A stretch of DNA of 64,000 bases from positions 37,134,077 to 37,198,076 of the forward strand of contig CM034600.1 of NCBI GenBank assembly GCA_020091685.1. Reading direction: 5' to 3'. Position 1 is the stretch's first letter, and every line of letters starts with the position of its first letter. The notes under the pieces were generated by a model. It was not told the DNA's origin, ran no database searches, and saw only the letters and a program-made list of their open reading frames with translations. Below, one piece after another: positions 34,871 to 47,494 of the stretch. This DNA is from Lutjanus erythropterus. Taxonomy: Eukaryota; Chordata; Actinopteri; Lutjaniformes; Lutjanidae. Made by a program: the position numbers and the translations under genes.

Positions 34871-36990
34871 TATTAGCTATTCCTGTAAATTAAAGAACAC
34901 TTGCAGTGATTGGCTACATAAAAACTTAGATTTAGTCATTTTTTTCTTGATCTGGGTACAAACAGGATCAAATCCAGGTATCCTTTGACTGGAGACGTTT
35001 GAATACTGCTTGGTACAGTCGAGTATCGATACCCAGCCCTCATCACAAACGTAAAAGGTTTTGTTTTTATAGTGCTAATTGTGAAAATGTTTTCTCTTGG
35101 TTGCAATTTTTTTTCTTCTTTTTAAAAAGAAATATTTTGAAAGAATTATTCTTTTGTGGAATTATTTTGTTGTTCTCTGTTGCCATCAGTTTTTTGTTCA
35201 TCAGTGTTAAATGCTTTGTTAAAAAAAAAAATACAAATAAAAACTTGTTTAAATATTTTCAGAATCTATTTAAGTTAAGTTTGATGATGCACATTAGTCG
35301 GCTAAAGTTATGTTGTAGTTTTGATGCCGAGCTCGATGTTGGACATCATCACCTGTTGATAAAATCAAAGCTCATTAATTCTCTCTTTTTAAGATGTGTT
35401 CTCTCTTTTGAATTGCTTTTAACTTAAAAAGGACTAACACTAACTGTAATTACATGTCTTACTTGAACCTGTCGACTTGGCTGATGTGGATTTCCTGCTG
35501 CTGATTTGGAGTCATCGCTGGTGTAGACAAACGTTTTGACAGATCTTAAGCATTATTATGCCAGATATTACACTTTGAATTTGTGTGCACTTGTTCTCCA
35601 ATTGTATCTTGAATTTTTGAGACTTAATTTTCCAAATAATAAAACCTTCAATTGGAAATGTTTTCCCTCTGGACTTTGTTTCACTTTTTACAGTATCAGT
35701 CAGTGTTTTTTCTTTATTTTTATAAGAAACGGTTCAGATTAAACCAAAGCTGTCATCAAAGCAAAAGGTGCGTATTTTGAAGAATGTTAAAAAAAACTTT
35801 TGCACATGTGTAAGTCATACATGGAGGACGACTGTGGGTCGACAAATCAAAGCAAAAAGACTCGCACATCTTTTTCTGCACATACAATCAAAGATATAAT
35901 TATAATGATGATATTAAATCTCTGCAAGTGCAGAAGACAGAGTCTCAGATTCTTAAAAAGAAAAGATTTTCCTTTGTTTCACAACATAATTTCATATTTC
36001 ATAGTTTTGATGTCTCCGGTATTAATCTACAATATAGAAAAATAATAAAACTGGAAAAATGAAGGGTGTCTTTTTTTTAAAAAAAAGCACACTGAATGGT
36101 GTAATTGTGTTATTGTGTTTGTTTTGGGGTCAGTTTGAGGCTTGACAACAAACTGTGAGATTACACTCAAAAATATAATGCAACACTTCTGTTTTTTCTC
36201 CCAGTTTTCATGAGTTGAAGTAAAAAAACAAAACAAATCCCAGACTTCTTCTGTGCAAACGAGGTTTATTTCTCTCAAATTTTGTGCACAAATTTATTAA
36301 AATGTGTTTGTGAGCACTTCTTCTTTGTCAGGATCATCCATCAACCTGACAGGTGTGACACATGACTGCATGATGCCTTAGACTGGTCACAAAGTTCACT
36401 CTAAAATTATTATTAAAAAGACATTTATTAAGTTTTTGTATTGACTCACGAAATACATGTACACATACATATATATATACACACACATCCTACATCTCTA
36501 ACCCTTTCCAAATCAATTAATTATCAATCTAAAGTAAATCCTCAGCCTCAATCAATGTCATTTATAACCACCATTACCACCCATCAATTTTTACTGCACC
36601 TTATCTTACAGTACAGATAATATGCAGTTCTTCTTCTGCAGCATTGACAGAAAAAACAAAAACAAAACAAAACTACAAGCAAACAAAACACATACATTTT
36701 TAGTTTAAGTGAGACAAAATGTGAATTAATTATTAAAACATTTACATAATTATAATGTTAAAATATTTACCCTGCATTCCAAATCTTTCTTTTAAACAAT
36801 TAGGACAAACTACTTCCTCATAACATGGCGCCTTGAACTTTGACCCTGTTGCTCACACACCCATCACAAAGGATTATGGGTCAGAAAAGTCAGAAAAAAA
36901 CATGTTGACTTGCAAACTGTAAAAATGCGAGTGGATGCAGGAACATCCTGGTCAATTTTTTTGCTAACCACATTTTATGTACTGTGGGTG
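34870..36990. other. AT-rich spacer, no gene seen
   Basis: The longest frames here (up to 142 codons) are Phe/Leu-rich products of T-rich DNA and lack any recognised motif. AATAAA-like words occur at about 35238 and 35637 and could end a long tspan31 transcript, but this cannot be decided. Confidence 0.4.
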
Positions 36991-37033
36991 CGTTTCGTCT
37001 CTGTGAAGTGACCGCACAGGGTGTTCAGCCATG

Positions 37034-37306
37034 TTAAAGGGATAGTTCACCCAAAAATAAAAAATGGAGCCTTGGATGACACCAGACGAGCAGCATGGAG
37101 GCATTTTATGATTTTATTCTGTTGGTTCTTTATTTTATGTTTGAAAACTGCTCACCATTCACTTCCATTGTTTGGGAGATTCTGCAACGCTGTTTTCCTG
37201 TGAAACTCCAGCAGTGTTTTGTGGACTAAAAATAACTAAAGCTGACCCTCAATCAGCATGAGAGTGAGTGACTGAATTTTCATTTTTGGGTGAACTATCC
37301 CTTTAA
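37034..37306. mobile_element. Family C MITE-like element, copy 3
   Basis: The ends are 'ttaaagggatagttcaccca' and 'ttttgggtgaactatccctt', inverted. The interior ('caccagacgagcagcatgga', 'ttgaaaactgctcaccattc', 'ggagattctgcaacgctgtt') matches copies 1 and 2, but part of the left half is deleted. Confidence 0.75.
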
Positions 37307-37559
37307 GTAAGACTCAAGACTGTAAGGTCTAACATGACCACGCTGGGACAATAAAGACATTTTAATTGATTTAAAAGAGAGTGCCTTGGAGGTTTTTTTT
37401 TGTGATTTTTGGGTAAAAATCTGTAGCCTATTCACCAAATAAAATAAAATAAAATAGAATAAAATAAAATGATGTAAAATATTCAAAAATTATAAAACAT
37501 TTAAACAATTAACGGTGCCTTTTCCTCTTTTGCTGTGGCTATGTGGACCCTCCATAGAC

Positions 37560-37824
37560 CAGCTGTGGATCCCAAATCCCCCCTCTCAAAAAAAAGTCAT
37601 CTGGGGAAATATGCAATAAAATTGTGCCTCCAGACAGATATTTCTATTTGTCTTTATTTGGCCGGTTCTTTTGGGAGTTAAGGTTGCAGACCTCTGTATC
37701 AGAGAGAAAGCACGAATCTCAGAAACTCTGTAACTCACAGCAGAAAAATCGAGCTGGATGAACAGCACTACAAGCTGAGGAAAAAAACATATATTTTAGA
37801 TTTTTGGGTGAACTGTCCCTTTAA
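37560..37824 (-). mobile_element. Family D MITE-like element, partial copy
   Basis: The right end 'ttttgggtgaactgtccctt' and the interior 'tcagaaactctgtaactcac' and 'aacagcactacaagctgagg' match family D copies at 15530-15799 and, inverted, 63646-64000. The opposite end is not clear. Confidence 0.55.
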
Positions 37825-38061
37825 GAGGAATAAACCCTGTCTGAGCTCTTTTATTTCAACTCATTAAAGATGGAGAAAAAAAAGTGTTGTATTTGTGTTG
37901 AGTTCATGTTTTCAGAGTTCAGGTGTGATGACACTGAAGTTACAGCACGTTTCACCACCTGATGGCAGTAGAGAGTCTGCGCTCCTCTGTGCACCGCTGA
38001 CTGTTATTTCAGGCCGCTCTGATTTGGATAAATACCTCAGGACAAGCAGGGAATTCATCAG

Positions 38062-38063
<2 letters not shown>

Positions 38064-38109
<46 letters not shown>
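38064..38109. repeat. (GT)n microsatellite
   Basis: Pure GT run of about 23 units; a facing (CA)n tract lies at about 38353-38389. Confidence 0.9.
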
Positions 38110-38110
<1 letters not shown>

Positions 38111-38654
38111 TTCTTCCTGCGACTCTCGTCACACAGACCGACTGTGAGCTGAAGGTGGAAGACATCGACATGGCAGCTGTTAAAATTAATTCACTTGGAG
38201 CAGGAGGTTTTGATTCCCTGTGATATTCCTTCAGAAGGCCATTAATCCCTTCAGCTGGGATGGGTCCAGTGATGTGGGGGTGTGGGGGTGCTGGGGAGGG
38301 GGGTAGGGCAGAAGGAGAGCTCAAGAACACTCAGATCGGAGAACAGAGAGAACACACACACACACACACACGCACACACACACACACAGATGAGGAAATT
38401 ATCCTGATACCTTTGAATCAAGGTTGTCCTAAATGAGGATAAACTGCTCCTCTGCCCTCGTCCTAATGGCCCATGGCAGACTGTCACCGTGGTTACGCCT
38501 CCGCCCCCCACACCCCTTCGAGAAAAGGCGTGACCTAATCTGTGGCGTCGGAGAACCCTGCCGGGGAACACCTGCAGGCTCACTTTCCTGAGACGCAGGA
38601 ACATTTATGTAAGTGAAATGTGCCTGCTAAGGGCTTTAGGTCTTCAGTGTTTCC

Positions 38655-39680
38655 GCTGCACTCTTGCAAATAAAGAGGCCGCGGAGAACCACGACGGGTT
38701 CTTCGACTCGTCCCCAGAGGAGAACCCCTTTTTGGTTCCTGGTAGAACCTTTTAGGGCCCTTTTCCGGTTCAAGAACCTAATTTTGAATAGTTCTGAGCA
38801 TTTCCACCACACGAACTGGTGAAAAGTTGGTTCCCAGCTGGAACCAAAAAATAGCAGGTTTTCCTTTGGAACGAAAGTGAGTGTGTCATGTTCTACAGGT
38901 CGCTGTGTACTGTGCAGCACCCTTTATTAATCACAACGGTTCCACTCAAAACTGGTGGAAATGAAGACTAGTTCACTAGATATCACCAAGGTTCCAAGGA
39001 TCTTGGGCAGAACTGGAACAATAACCAGAATTAATGTGGTGGAAAAGAGTCTTTAAGGTTCCACTTGGAACCCTTTCAGATGGTTCTACCTAGAAGCCAA
39101 CATAAAGGGTTGTACCTAAAGCCATCTGCAAAAGATTTCACCCGGAACCCCCTATCGGAGGTCCTAAGGAGAACGCTTCTGTGGTGTAATGGTTCCACCC
39201 TGAACCATCTCAGGGGGTTCTACTCAGAATCTTTCCACCTTGTAAAGATGCTAACAAGAACCCACACAGGAGGTTATACCAAGAACCATATTATATTCCA
39301 GGGGCTTTATCTAGAACCCACCCAGGGTGTTCTACAGAGAACCCCTTTATATTCCAAGAGATTTGTCTAAAACACACCCAGGGGCTTCTCGCAAGAACCC
39401 TTCTATAATCCAAGGGTTTTATATGGAACCCACCCAGGAGGTTCTGCTGAGTTCTATATTCCAGGGGTTTTATATTTAACCAACCCACGGTTGGTGGGTT
39501 TTATCTGAAATTCCAGAGTTAGTCAAAGATTTCAACAATCCATGAAGAACTTGTTCTTCCAAAAACAGTTCGTTGGATGAAAATGTTCCCTGAGTCTTAC
39601 AAAGGACCCTTTCTTTAGAAAATGGTTCTTCAGAAGCTCATAGTTCTGGGTAGAACCTCACCCTCTCAGGAGGAACCCAT
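38655..39680 (+). repeat. Family E repeat, copy 2
   Basis: The head ('gaggagaaccccttttt', 'ggttcctggtagaacctttt', 'ccctttcagatggttctacc') matches copy 1 and the inverse of copy 3. The segment 'gtgtaatggttccac' ... 'aatctttccaccttgtaaag' is shared with copy 3. About four ~55 bp 'tatattccaggggctttat' units follow at 39250-39480. Open frames on both strands are repeat translations. Confidence 0.7.
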
Positions 39681-39689
39681 TTTGGAACC

Positions 39690-40030
39690 CGCCTTTGTGA
39701 GAGTGTGGCTGGGGACCAATATTTTGGAAGCTGCATCCCCCCATCCTGTCAGCGTGTTCTCCTGAGGGCCCGGTGCCAGTCCCCTCCCTGTGATGCTCGT
39801 CCATATGCCGGGTGTATTAAGCTCGGAGAAGCTGTGGAGAATCGCACCAACAGGGACGGCCATCTGTCCTCTTACAGATATAGCATGGACTCGAACGAAG
39901 GCAGGATCTTAAAACATTTGGTCCGTTATATCACAGCGCCATGATGAATGGAGACGCTCCTATAGGCACGACTATGTATAGATGTCAGCAAGGGGCAGGA
40001 CGAGGAGACGTCCAGACCAGAGGGGACAAA
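39690..40030. other. GC-richer unassigned stretch
   Basis: After the family E array the sequence becomes GC- and CpG-richer and looks single-copy within this window. A plus-strand frame of 79 codons (39705-39944) and a minus-strand frame of 65 codons overlap; neither has a recognised domain or obvious splice sites. It could be a conserved non-coding element, an exon of a non-coding RNA, or chance. Confidence 0.25.
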
Positions 40031-40469
40031 TAATTCAAGTTTCTTATAAGTCCCATTTCAAGTAGTGAAAGAAGTGTTCGGTAAAAGATGAAGTAAAAGT
40101 ACCAACACTTAACTATAAAGATACTCTGTTATATTAAAAATCTACTTACACTGCAGTTTAAGATTCAACACAGAACATCCTGCAGAGAGAGTCAGTTTAT
40201 GTGTAGATATTGTGTAGATATTTCCTGCATTTTTAAAACATCCAGAGATATATCAGTCCCTGTATACTGTACGTCCTCATATGTTTCATATATACAGAAA
40301 ATAAATGTTTTATATCTCTAATGTGAAATTATTATTTATGTTTAAAAACTTTGCAATCATCCTGTGAAGTCATATTTATTCAAACTGTGACTATTCTCTG
40401 TTCAATTATCTTGCACGATTATCAATATATAAATTGACAAAAACAAGCCGCGATGAGATCAGTTGCTTA

Positions 40470-40910
40470 TAACTGTCAATTGTCTATAAAAATGTATTTA
40501 TATATTGTAAACTTTAGCCTGTTGTTCTAAAAACAAAAGCCCACTGCTGTGAAAATACACACTCTGGAGTTCCAGTCTCACTGCCTGCCAAACCCTATTA
40601 ACATTTTCCTCAATTTAACACTTATAAATATCTGCTCCTTCCAAAAGATTATTTATATTAATATTATAACTCAGAAACAGACATTTATTCATTTAGCGAC
40701 CATTCAGCATTAGTTTGAACTCTAACTGACGTTAAACAGGCAAACAAAAACACATGTTAAGGTCCAGAATAAACATTTCAAAGGAGAACAGCTGTAGCGT
40801 TGTTTTCAGAAAGGCGAGCATTTCAGCTTTCATTTCAACTAATTTCTGTGACATATCATGGTCATTTTATGATTTATTACAGTGAATATATCACAGATTT
40901 CTCCTTTAAA
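40470..40910 (+). repeat. Family B dispersed repeat, copy 2
   Basis: It carries 'acactctggagttccagtct', 'ctgccaaaccctattaacat', 'ctccttccaaaagatt' and the right end 'acagatttctcctttaaa', in the same order as at 8730-9120. Confidence 0.7.
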
Positions 40911-41859
40911 TGCTGTACTTAAATGTGTTTAATTACTTTCCTCCGCTGATTGCTTCCATTTGTGCTGATCATCAGTTCTCAAACAGAAAATGTGTTTTCC
41001 ATAACGCCTCCTACATCAGCAGTGAGTCTCCTCAGACACATGAGGGAACTGGTCTGAACTGGACTGTGGAGGACAAACCGGTGTGGTTTTAATGGGTCTG
41101 TATGAACGTGGATCAAGATTCTTCTCACAGCTCAGCGAGGACAAACAGGAAGGCAAATCATTCTCATCAGTGAAGGGAGACAAACAGGTCAATATGGCCT
41201 ATCAATAATGAAACAGAGCAGGGATACATGTTGTTAGTCGTCAGATTGAAGGGCAGTGCAGGTTATGTAGAGAGTTAATCAGAGCACTCGAGTCTGAAAG
41301 TGGTGCTTTACTTCAAAATGGCACTTAATTTTTTCACACCACTACTTCCACGTGACTTAAACGTGTCACGTGTCTCTGCTATTTGTAAACAAGAATTTGG
41401 ACTTTCACTGGCTGGTCAAGGATCTTTTTTTTTTCATTGTTAGAGTTAGAAAAAGTCTAAATTTGCTGAATTGTTAAAATTAATGACGGACATTACCTCA
41501 TTTGAATCTCCAATCAGAAAGACTAATAATTAACCAGCAAAGTTTAATAAAGTTTGGTCTCTTTTTTTTTTTGTAATGCATCTGAGGAAAGAAACACACC
41601 AGGAAGTAAATATTCCTACTATTTTATAATGAAAAATGTGTGACACATATATGTTGTGTTTATGTGGTATTTTATTTACCTCAAGAGGAAAATATTATAT
41701 TATATTTATTTTATACATGTATGAAATATATATAACTTATGAAATCTCTTGATCTACTTTTATTTTTAAATTTCTTAACTTGCGCTGTATCAGAAAACAC
41801 CTTTGTCCCAGACAAAAATTCACAGCTTCAAACAATTTAAAAATGTTCAGAAGTACGAC

Positions 41860-42060
41860 TGTACGTAGGTGGCTAGGCTTAGGTGAAATATTGTAGTTAG
41901 TTAGCTACACTTTTAGCTTCCTTAAAATGTTGTAAGTAGCTATGTAAAATGTTAGCTTAGTTGATGTACAACAGGTAGCTAGCTAAAATTTTAGCTTAGG
42001 GGAAATACTGTAAAACGCTAGTTAAAATGTTATCTTTAAGTAATGGTTAAACCATTGAAA
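41860..42060. repeat. Minisatellite of ~40 bp 'ttagcttaggtgaaatatt' units, array 1
   Basis: Four to five degenerate units contain 'tagctagctaaaattttagc' and 'ttaggtgaaatattgtag'. The same unit forms a second array at 43630-43860. Confidence 0.7.
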
Positions 42061-43620
42061 TTTTAACTTGGTTGAAAAAGTAATGTGCAGTTCATATATT
42101 TTAAAGTAATAGACAATTTAAATAAACAATTGAAATTCTAAAATTAATTGATAAATAATTGAAATACTGCAGCTAAAAGTAGGCTAGGCTAACATATAAA
42201 CAGTTTAAATGTTCAAAGTCTGCCTCTTCAACATAACCTACATACTGAGAATTTTATTAAACTGTATTAATTGTTATAGTGTTCACTTTTATATAATTTA
42301 TAGAGTTCAATAAGATCCTGGTTTAAATCCATTCAAAAGATCACATTTAGAGGATGACTGGTGGTGTTGATGAGGGTTATCTGAGCTCATCCGATAATGT
42401 TGAGGGGATGCGTCATAAAGGGAACCAGCAGATGATAAAACAAATGAGGAAAAAGGTTTTAGCATAAGTTAAAAGAAACGAGAGGAGAAGGCGACAGGAT
42501 GAGGTGAGGATTTACAGAACATTAAACAGAAATATGACTTCCTGGTGAGCAGACGTGAAATCTTCCTCTTATAAATCTTGGGAAAAAAAGCAGGATGTTC
42601 AGTCTTTAGGATGCAGACACCATTAGCATACATACAGACTTAAAAAAACAAAAAAAACAAAACGATCACCTCATTAGCATTTACCACCAACCCTCTCCCC
42701 ACACAGAATCATCATAAAATAACCCTCCTACACAATGTACCATCATGCTATCATATAGCCTACCTACACTTGCAGAGCAGATTATTCCTAAAGTAGGTAC
42801 CAGTGTTAATGTATGTTGGTCAAATCATGCTTATTAGTGTTAAAAGATAAATTCGGTTGCAGCGTTTGTTTTTTTTTATGTCATTAATTCTCATTGCAGG
42901 TTAAACTTATTGTCCTGCTGACATGATGGTCAAAACCTATTCACAAACAATTAGGCTGCTCTCATGACCCCAGTTTGATCAATGTGACTGAGCTCAGCCC
43001 ATACATACAATATTATATGTTTATATATATTTATATATAAGGGAATGGTGCATGATAGCCAAGGTATGGCACTGCATCTCAAATCAAGTGTTATGCTCAA
43101 AATAAATCCATATCTGTAACAAGCAGAGTGTGAAAAATCAATCAGGATCGATGTGACAGGGGATTTTGTGGGAAGTGTTGCTCTGGAGGAGACTGCGGAC
43201 TGTGAGAAATAGAGACAGAGAGGTAATAAAGCAGCTTCTTCTCACTCAACTGCAGATTAAAGTGACCTCTGGACCGGTGCCTCTGATGGGTCCCTAATTA
43301 CCTCGTCTCTCGACGCCCTGATAAACGCCACTGAGACAGTTTTCCCTCCTCTGCTGTTTACAGCTTCAAAATCTGACACGGTGACGCCTGTGGAGCGCAC
43401 GCACAAGTTTGACGAGAGATTTTGGCTCCTCTGCCGTCTGTATTAAAGAAAACATATCAGTGTCAGAACGGTGTCGAGTAATGGCTGAAGGACGAGGGGT
43501 TCTCCAACCCAGACCCTGATACTTCAGCAGCAGCGGCGCAGAGATGGACACAAAAAGTATCTTATTACAAATTACAAATACTTGCTCATCAAATGTATCA
43601 AAATTAAAATAAGAATTAAG
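42060..43620. other. Spacer between two related minisatellites
   Basis: No gene is seen. A GC-richer patch at about 43190-43540 has a 61-codon minus-strand frame without a recognised motif. I looked here for cdk4 kinase motifs and saw none. Confidence 0.35.
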
Positions 43621-43629
43621 AGAACAAAA

Positions 43630-43860
43630 TTTTTTAGCTTAGCTTAGATGAAATACTGCAGGTAGCTGGGTAAAATTTTATCTTCTAGCTAGCTAGAATT
43701 TTAGCTGAGGTGAAATATTGTGGGTAGCTAGCAAAACTTTAGCTTAGGTGTTATATTTTAGGTAGCTAGCTAGAATTTTAGCTTAGGTGAACAATTGTAA
43801 GTAGCTAGCTAAGATTTTAGATTAGGTGAAATATTGTAGGCAGCTAACTAAAACCTGAAC
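43630..43860. repeat. Minisatellite of ~40 bp 'ttagcttaggtgaaatatt' units, array 2
   Basis: Five to six degenerate units read 'ttagctgaggtgaaatattg' then 'tgggtagctagcaaaacttt', matching array 1 at 41860-42060. Confidence 0.75.
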
Positions 43861-43869
43861 CCAACCCTC

Positions 43870-45150
43870 GTTAGCAAACCTCGCCCCGTTTATGAGAGTG
43901 TGCTCATGTCTACATTGGGAAACCCTGGGTTGACTGACTGAGTTGATAACCAGCTTCATGTGACTGCTTCTCATTGGTCGCCTTTGTTTGGTTTAGTCGA
44001 GCCACATCACTTAAAGACACCTTGATACCTGCTTCGGAGTCCAGGGCCCTGGATTGGGCGGAGACATTCACCTGTCAGAACACAGGGGCGGAGTTTAGAG
44101 AAGGAGGAGGTTATAAAACATGTGGGAGTGGTTTGTCAGGTCTCTTTGTCTGTGTCCCTGCTGCCACTCCAGTAAGTTTGTTTGATTGTTTCAGCCAGTT
44201 TGTTTGAGCTACCTCTTCTTGTTTCTATACTTTGAGCAATGACATGATATAAAGTTAATGTGTATATTTGACTTTCTAACAGACCATCATGTTCTGGGGG
44301 CTGTTTGATTTACCTACCTGAGTACACCAAATCGTTTGAAGCTCACCATGCACTGTGTTGGCGCTACTTATCTGTGAGATGAAGCTAAACATGTAAGTAA
44401 AGACAAACTGTTTAATATGAGGAGAATGTGGTTGTATTTGACCTATTTCTTCGATAGTAGGATCCCAATAAAGACCATCCCGTCTCCAGTCACTCAATAA
44501 ATGGTTAAAATTTAGTTTAGTTTGGTTTATTTGATTCAAAAAGGACAGTGTGCAGTGATCATTTACAACAAATAAAAACATGGTTGCACTGATTTTCATC
44601 TGTAGTCCTGCACATAACAAGTAGACGCAGTAAATAACATTTAAAGTGCAGGCTGTACACTACAATTTACTGTAAGAAATACACGATAAACAAAGTTATC
44701 AGCACGTTTCCACAAGAGTAACACATCTATGTACCTGCTGACCTCTAACATCTACCTAAGATCAGTGCTGACAAGACTGGCTCCTTAAAATCCAGATTTT
44801 TAAAATCATGGGAGAAACTGTGATTACTTGTGATATTATAAATTATTATAAAATAAATTATTATTATCATATAAAATGTCTCTTGGGTCGTTGTGTTTGA
44901 ATGTACACATCAGCTAGAGGTTCTATGTTCCAAATTATAAATATACAGTCTTTTTTCAAATTGCCTGTTTTGGTGTTTTACTATTATTTTGTAAGTAGGC
45001 TGCTTTATTCTGTAGAATGTGGTAGTTTTGCTGTTTTTTTAATCTATTGTTGCTGTTGTCTTGTTGTTTCTTGTCATTATTTTGTAAGTATTTTCTCCCG
45101 TAACGTGTGTTTGTGGTATTTTTTTATTGTTGTTTTATTATTATTTTTCC
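43870..45150. other. Spacer, no gene recognised
   Basis: A slightly GC-richer stretch at about 43970-44220 includes a 77-codon plus-strand frame with no known motif. The remainder is AT-rich. A 'gtttagtttggtttatttga'-type repeat tail is present near 44510-44640. Confidence 0.35.
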
Positions 45151-45510
45151 TAGGGCTGCAAAATTAATTGCAATTGCAATAGAATCGCAATATGGACAAG
45201 TGCAATTTCCAAATCCCAGAACCAGAACCAAGTCACAATTTTTTGAAAAAGGACAAATGTGTAAGAAAACAGCATTATAATGAAGTACCATAGAGCTGCA
45301 AGGAAGATCTGACCTACAAATCTTGATCTGCAGATTAAAATTGTGATGCAAAACTGATCGTTTCCTCCAATCATATTGTAATTTCAGTCAAAATAATAGC
45401 ATTATGGCTTTTTTACCAAATCATGCGGCTCTAATTTTTCCTTCAACGTTTGCACTGTGCAGCACCTTCTAACTGTGATTTGAAAGGTGCTTTATAAATA
45501 AAGTTTAGTT
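45150..45510 (+). repeat. Dispersed repeat followed by an L2-like LINE tail
   Basis: Bases 45150-45400 share the 'aatcgcaatatgg' block with 7680-7990. Bases 45455-45510 end in 'gaaaggtgctttataaataa' and 'agtttag', an L2-like 3' tail. Confidence 0.5.
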
Positions 45511-46699
45511 CCAAATTTAGACTTTGTAACTGCATGCAGTGCACACTCCAACGTTCAATGCATCCACTTGATAGGCCAATCCTTCCCATTAAAATAATGT
45601 TTGGTGACGCTATAGGCTATAAAGAGCAGGAACGTCTGCATACAGACAAAAAATAAAAAATAAAAACTCTGGTCAGTAAAAAGAAACACAAAACAGCACC
45701 ACAAACTGCAGCCTCCAAAACTATCATATAGTTGAATCCACACCTCTCTTAACATCATTATAACCTGCATGAAGGCAGGATTCACTGAATTTAAACGCTT
45801 TGTAATACAGCCTGCAATTTACTGTGTAATTCCATTATATGAATCAAACACCAACAAAGTACTTAAACACAAAACCAAAGGGAATAAGGGAGTAACAACT
45901 AAAGTAAAAGAGAACTGAAAAAGCATCATAAAACAAAAGTCTGTAATTTTGCAAAACCTTTACAGTAATTATGCACAGTTATAATGTGCTACTAAAACTG
46001 TGGGGGTACTGAGTATTTATAAAATAAATATATTGGAATTTATTCATCCTTTCCTCTTAAATGGCCAATTGTTGCTCCCCTGTTCCCCACAGTCTTGTTT
46101 TCTTCCTCTGCATTTACATTTAAGTAGCAACAAGAACCAATAAGTATCTTAATGGAATGGAATTCATTCAACACAGTTACACTGCAGATTGTGGGCTGTA
46201 TGATAAAGTGTTACTGGGTTTGGTAAGTAGTAAGTACTTTTATTTATTTTGCACCTTTCAAAGCAGACATCACAAATAGCTTATCAATAACAGACAAATA
46301 AAAGACAGACCAATGAAATGTAGATATCAGGCTAAAAAAAAAAAGACAGGTAACGTAAGGATTCAGTTACTTCCTAGGTAACGTTACCAACATCACGCCT
46401 GCACATAAATCACACACTACTAAGGCGCTTTTTTGTTGGACGTAATCTGTATAAATGTTACACTGAAACCTGGATTCCAATGAACAAAATGTCAAATAAC
46501 ATTATCTTTGAGGTTGGTGAAGAAACAGCAGGACAGGTAATGCTAACGTTAGCCTACATTACAGGCTTGATTACATCCCTGTTTTATTCCAGGCTTAAAT
46601 AAATGTGTCCAAGATCTGCACTGATATTTCAGAATTAATTTATGCCTTTCTTATCATGACATGTAATGCTGTCCAACAGTAACGTTAGCTATGAAGTAA

Positions 46700-47480
46700 C
46701 TGAATGCTAATTTTTGCTAAAGGGTATTTAAAGGGTTATAAAATATCTTGTTTTTGGTTGGAATATGTCCAGCTGTAGCTCCAGATTTTCACTATCCATC
46801 ATCTTTTCAGTTGCTGATCAACCAGGAAGTGGTGAAGTGACGATGATTTGTCAGATTCTCTGATCTGGAACACGGCAGTACAACATCTGAGCTTCCCACC
46901 ATGAGTGTGATGTAGTTGTTTAGCATGGCGAGATGAGAAAAGTAGTGTTGTTTGCAAGGTAACAGACATAAAAGTTGAAGTGAGGTGTTGGATTGAGTAT
47001 TTATCCAACCTGAGATTTGACAGGATTCCTACACTTTGTATCCCCAAATCATAAATAATCTCCATTTAGGATACGTTAGGATAACTGTCAAACTACCCTA
47101 ACTTTAACTTTTTCACCTGGCTAACCGTTTACTGATGGTAGTGTTGGCAACAGTGTTGGGCAAGTTACTCAAGAAACACAGTAAGTTACTTTTTACTTAT
47201 TACTCCTTTAAAAAGTATTAATTTACTTACTTGGTATCAAAAGTAATTACTGATGTTACTCTCCCAAGTTAGCATTGCTGCAAAACAATATATTTAATAT
47301 GTTTTGTAAACCTTTGTTTCAACATTTAAGGAAAGTAAGGAAATAATAATAATAAGGAAAATATTCAGTATTTCAGTATTTAAGAAAAAACTGTGACAAA
47401 CTTGTTTAACATGGCAGGATGAGAAAAGTTGTGATATATTGGATTGAGTTGAGTGTTCAGGTTTATTGTTTATATATATT
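46700..47480 (+). repeat. Degenerate tandem block, units 1 and 2
   Basis: Shared words are 'tagcatggcgagatgagaaa' (46921), 'taggataactgtcaaact' (47080), 'cagtgttgggcaagttactc' (47150) and 'catggcaggatgagaaaagt' (47410). The same order recurs at 48770-49290, on the other side of the element at 47495-48696. Confidence 0.6.
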
Positions 47481-47494
47481 TGACTCTTCCTATC

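Noticed and set aside
38636-39488. Several frames of 65-101 codons on both strands
   Set aside because: They fall wholly inside the family E tandem array and only translate its units; the same applies at 62222-63292.
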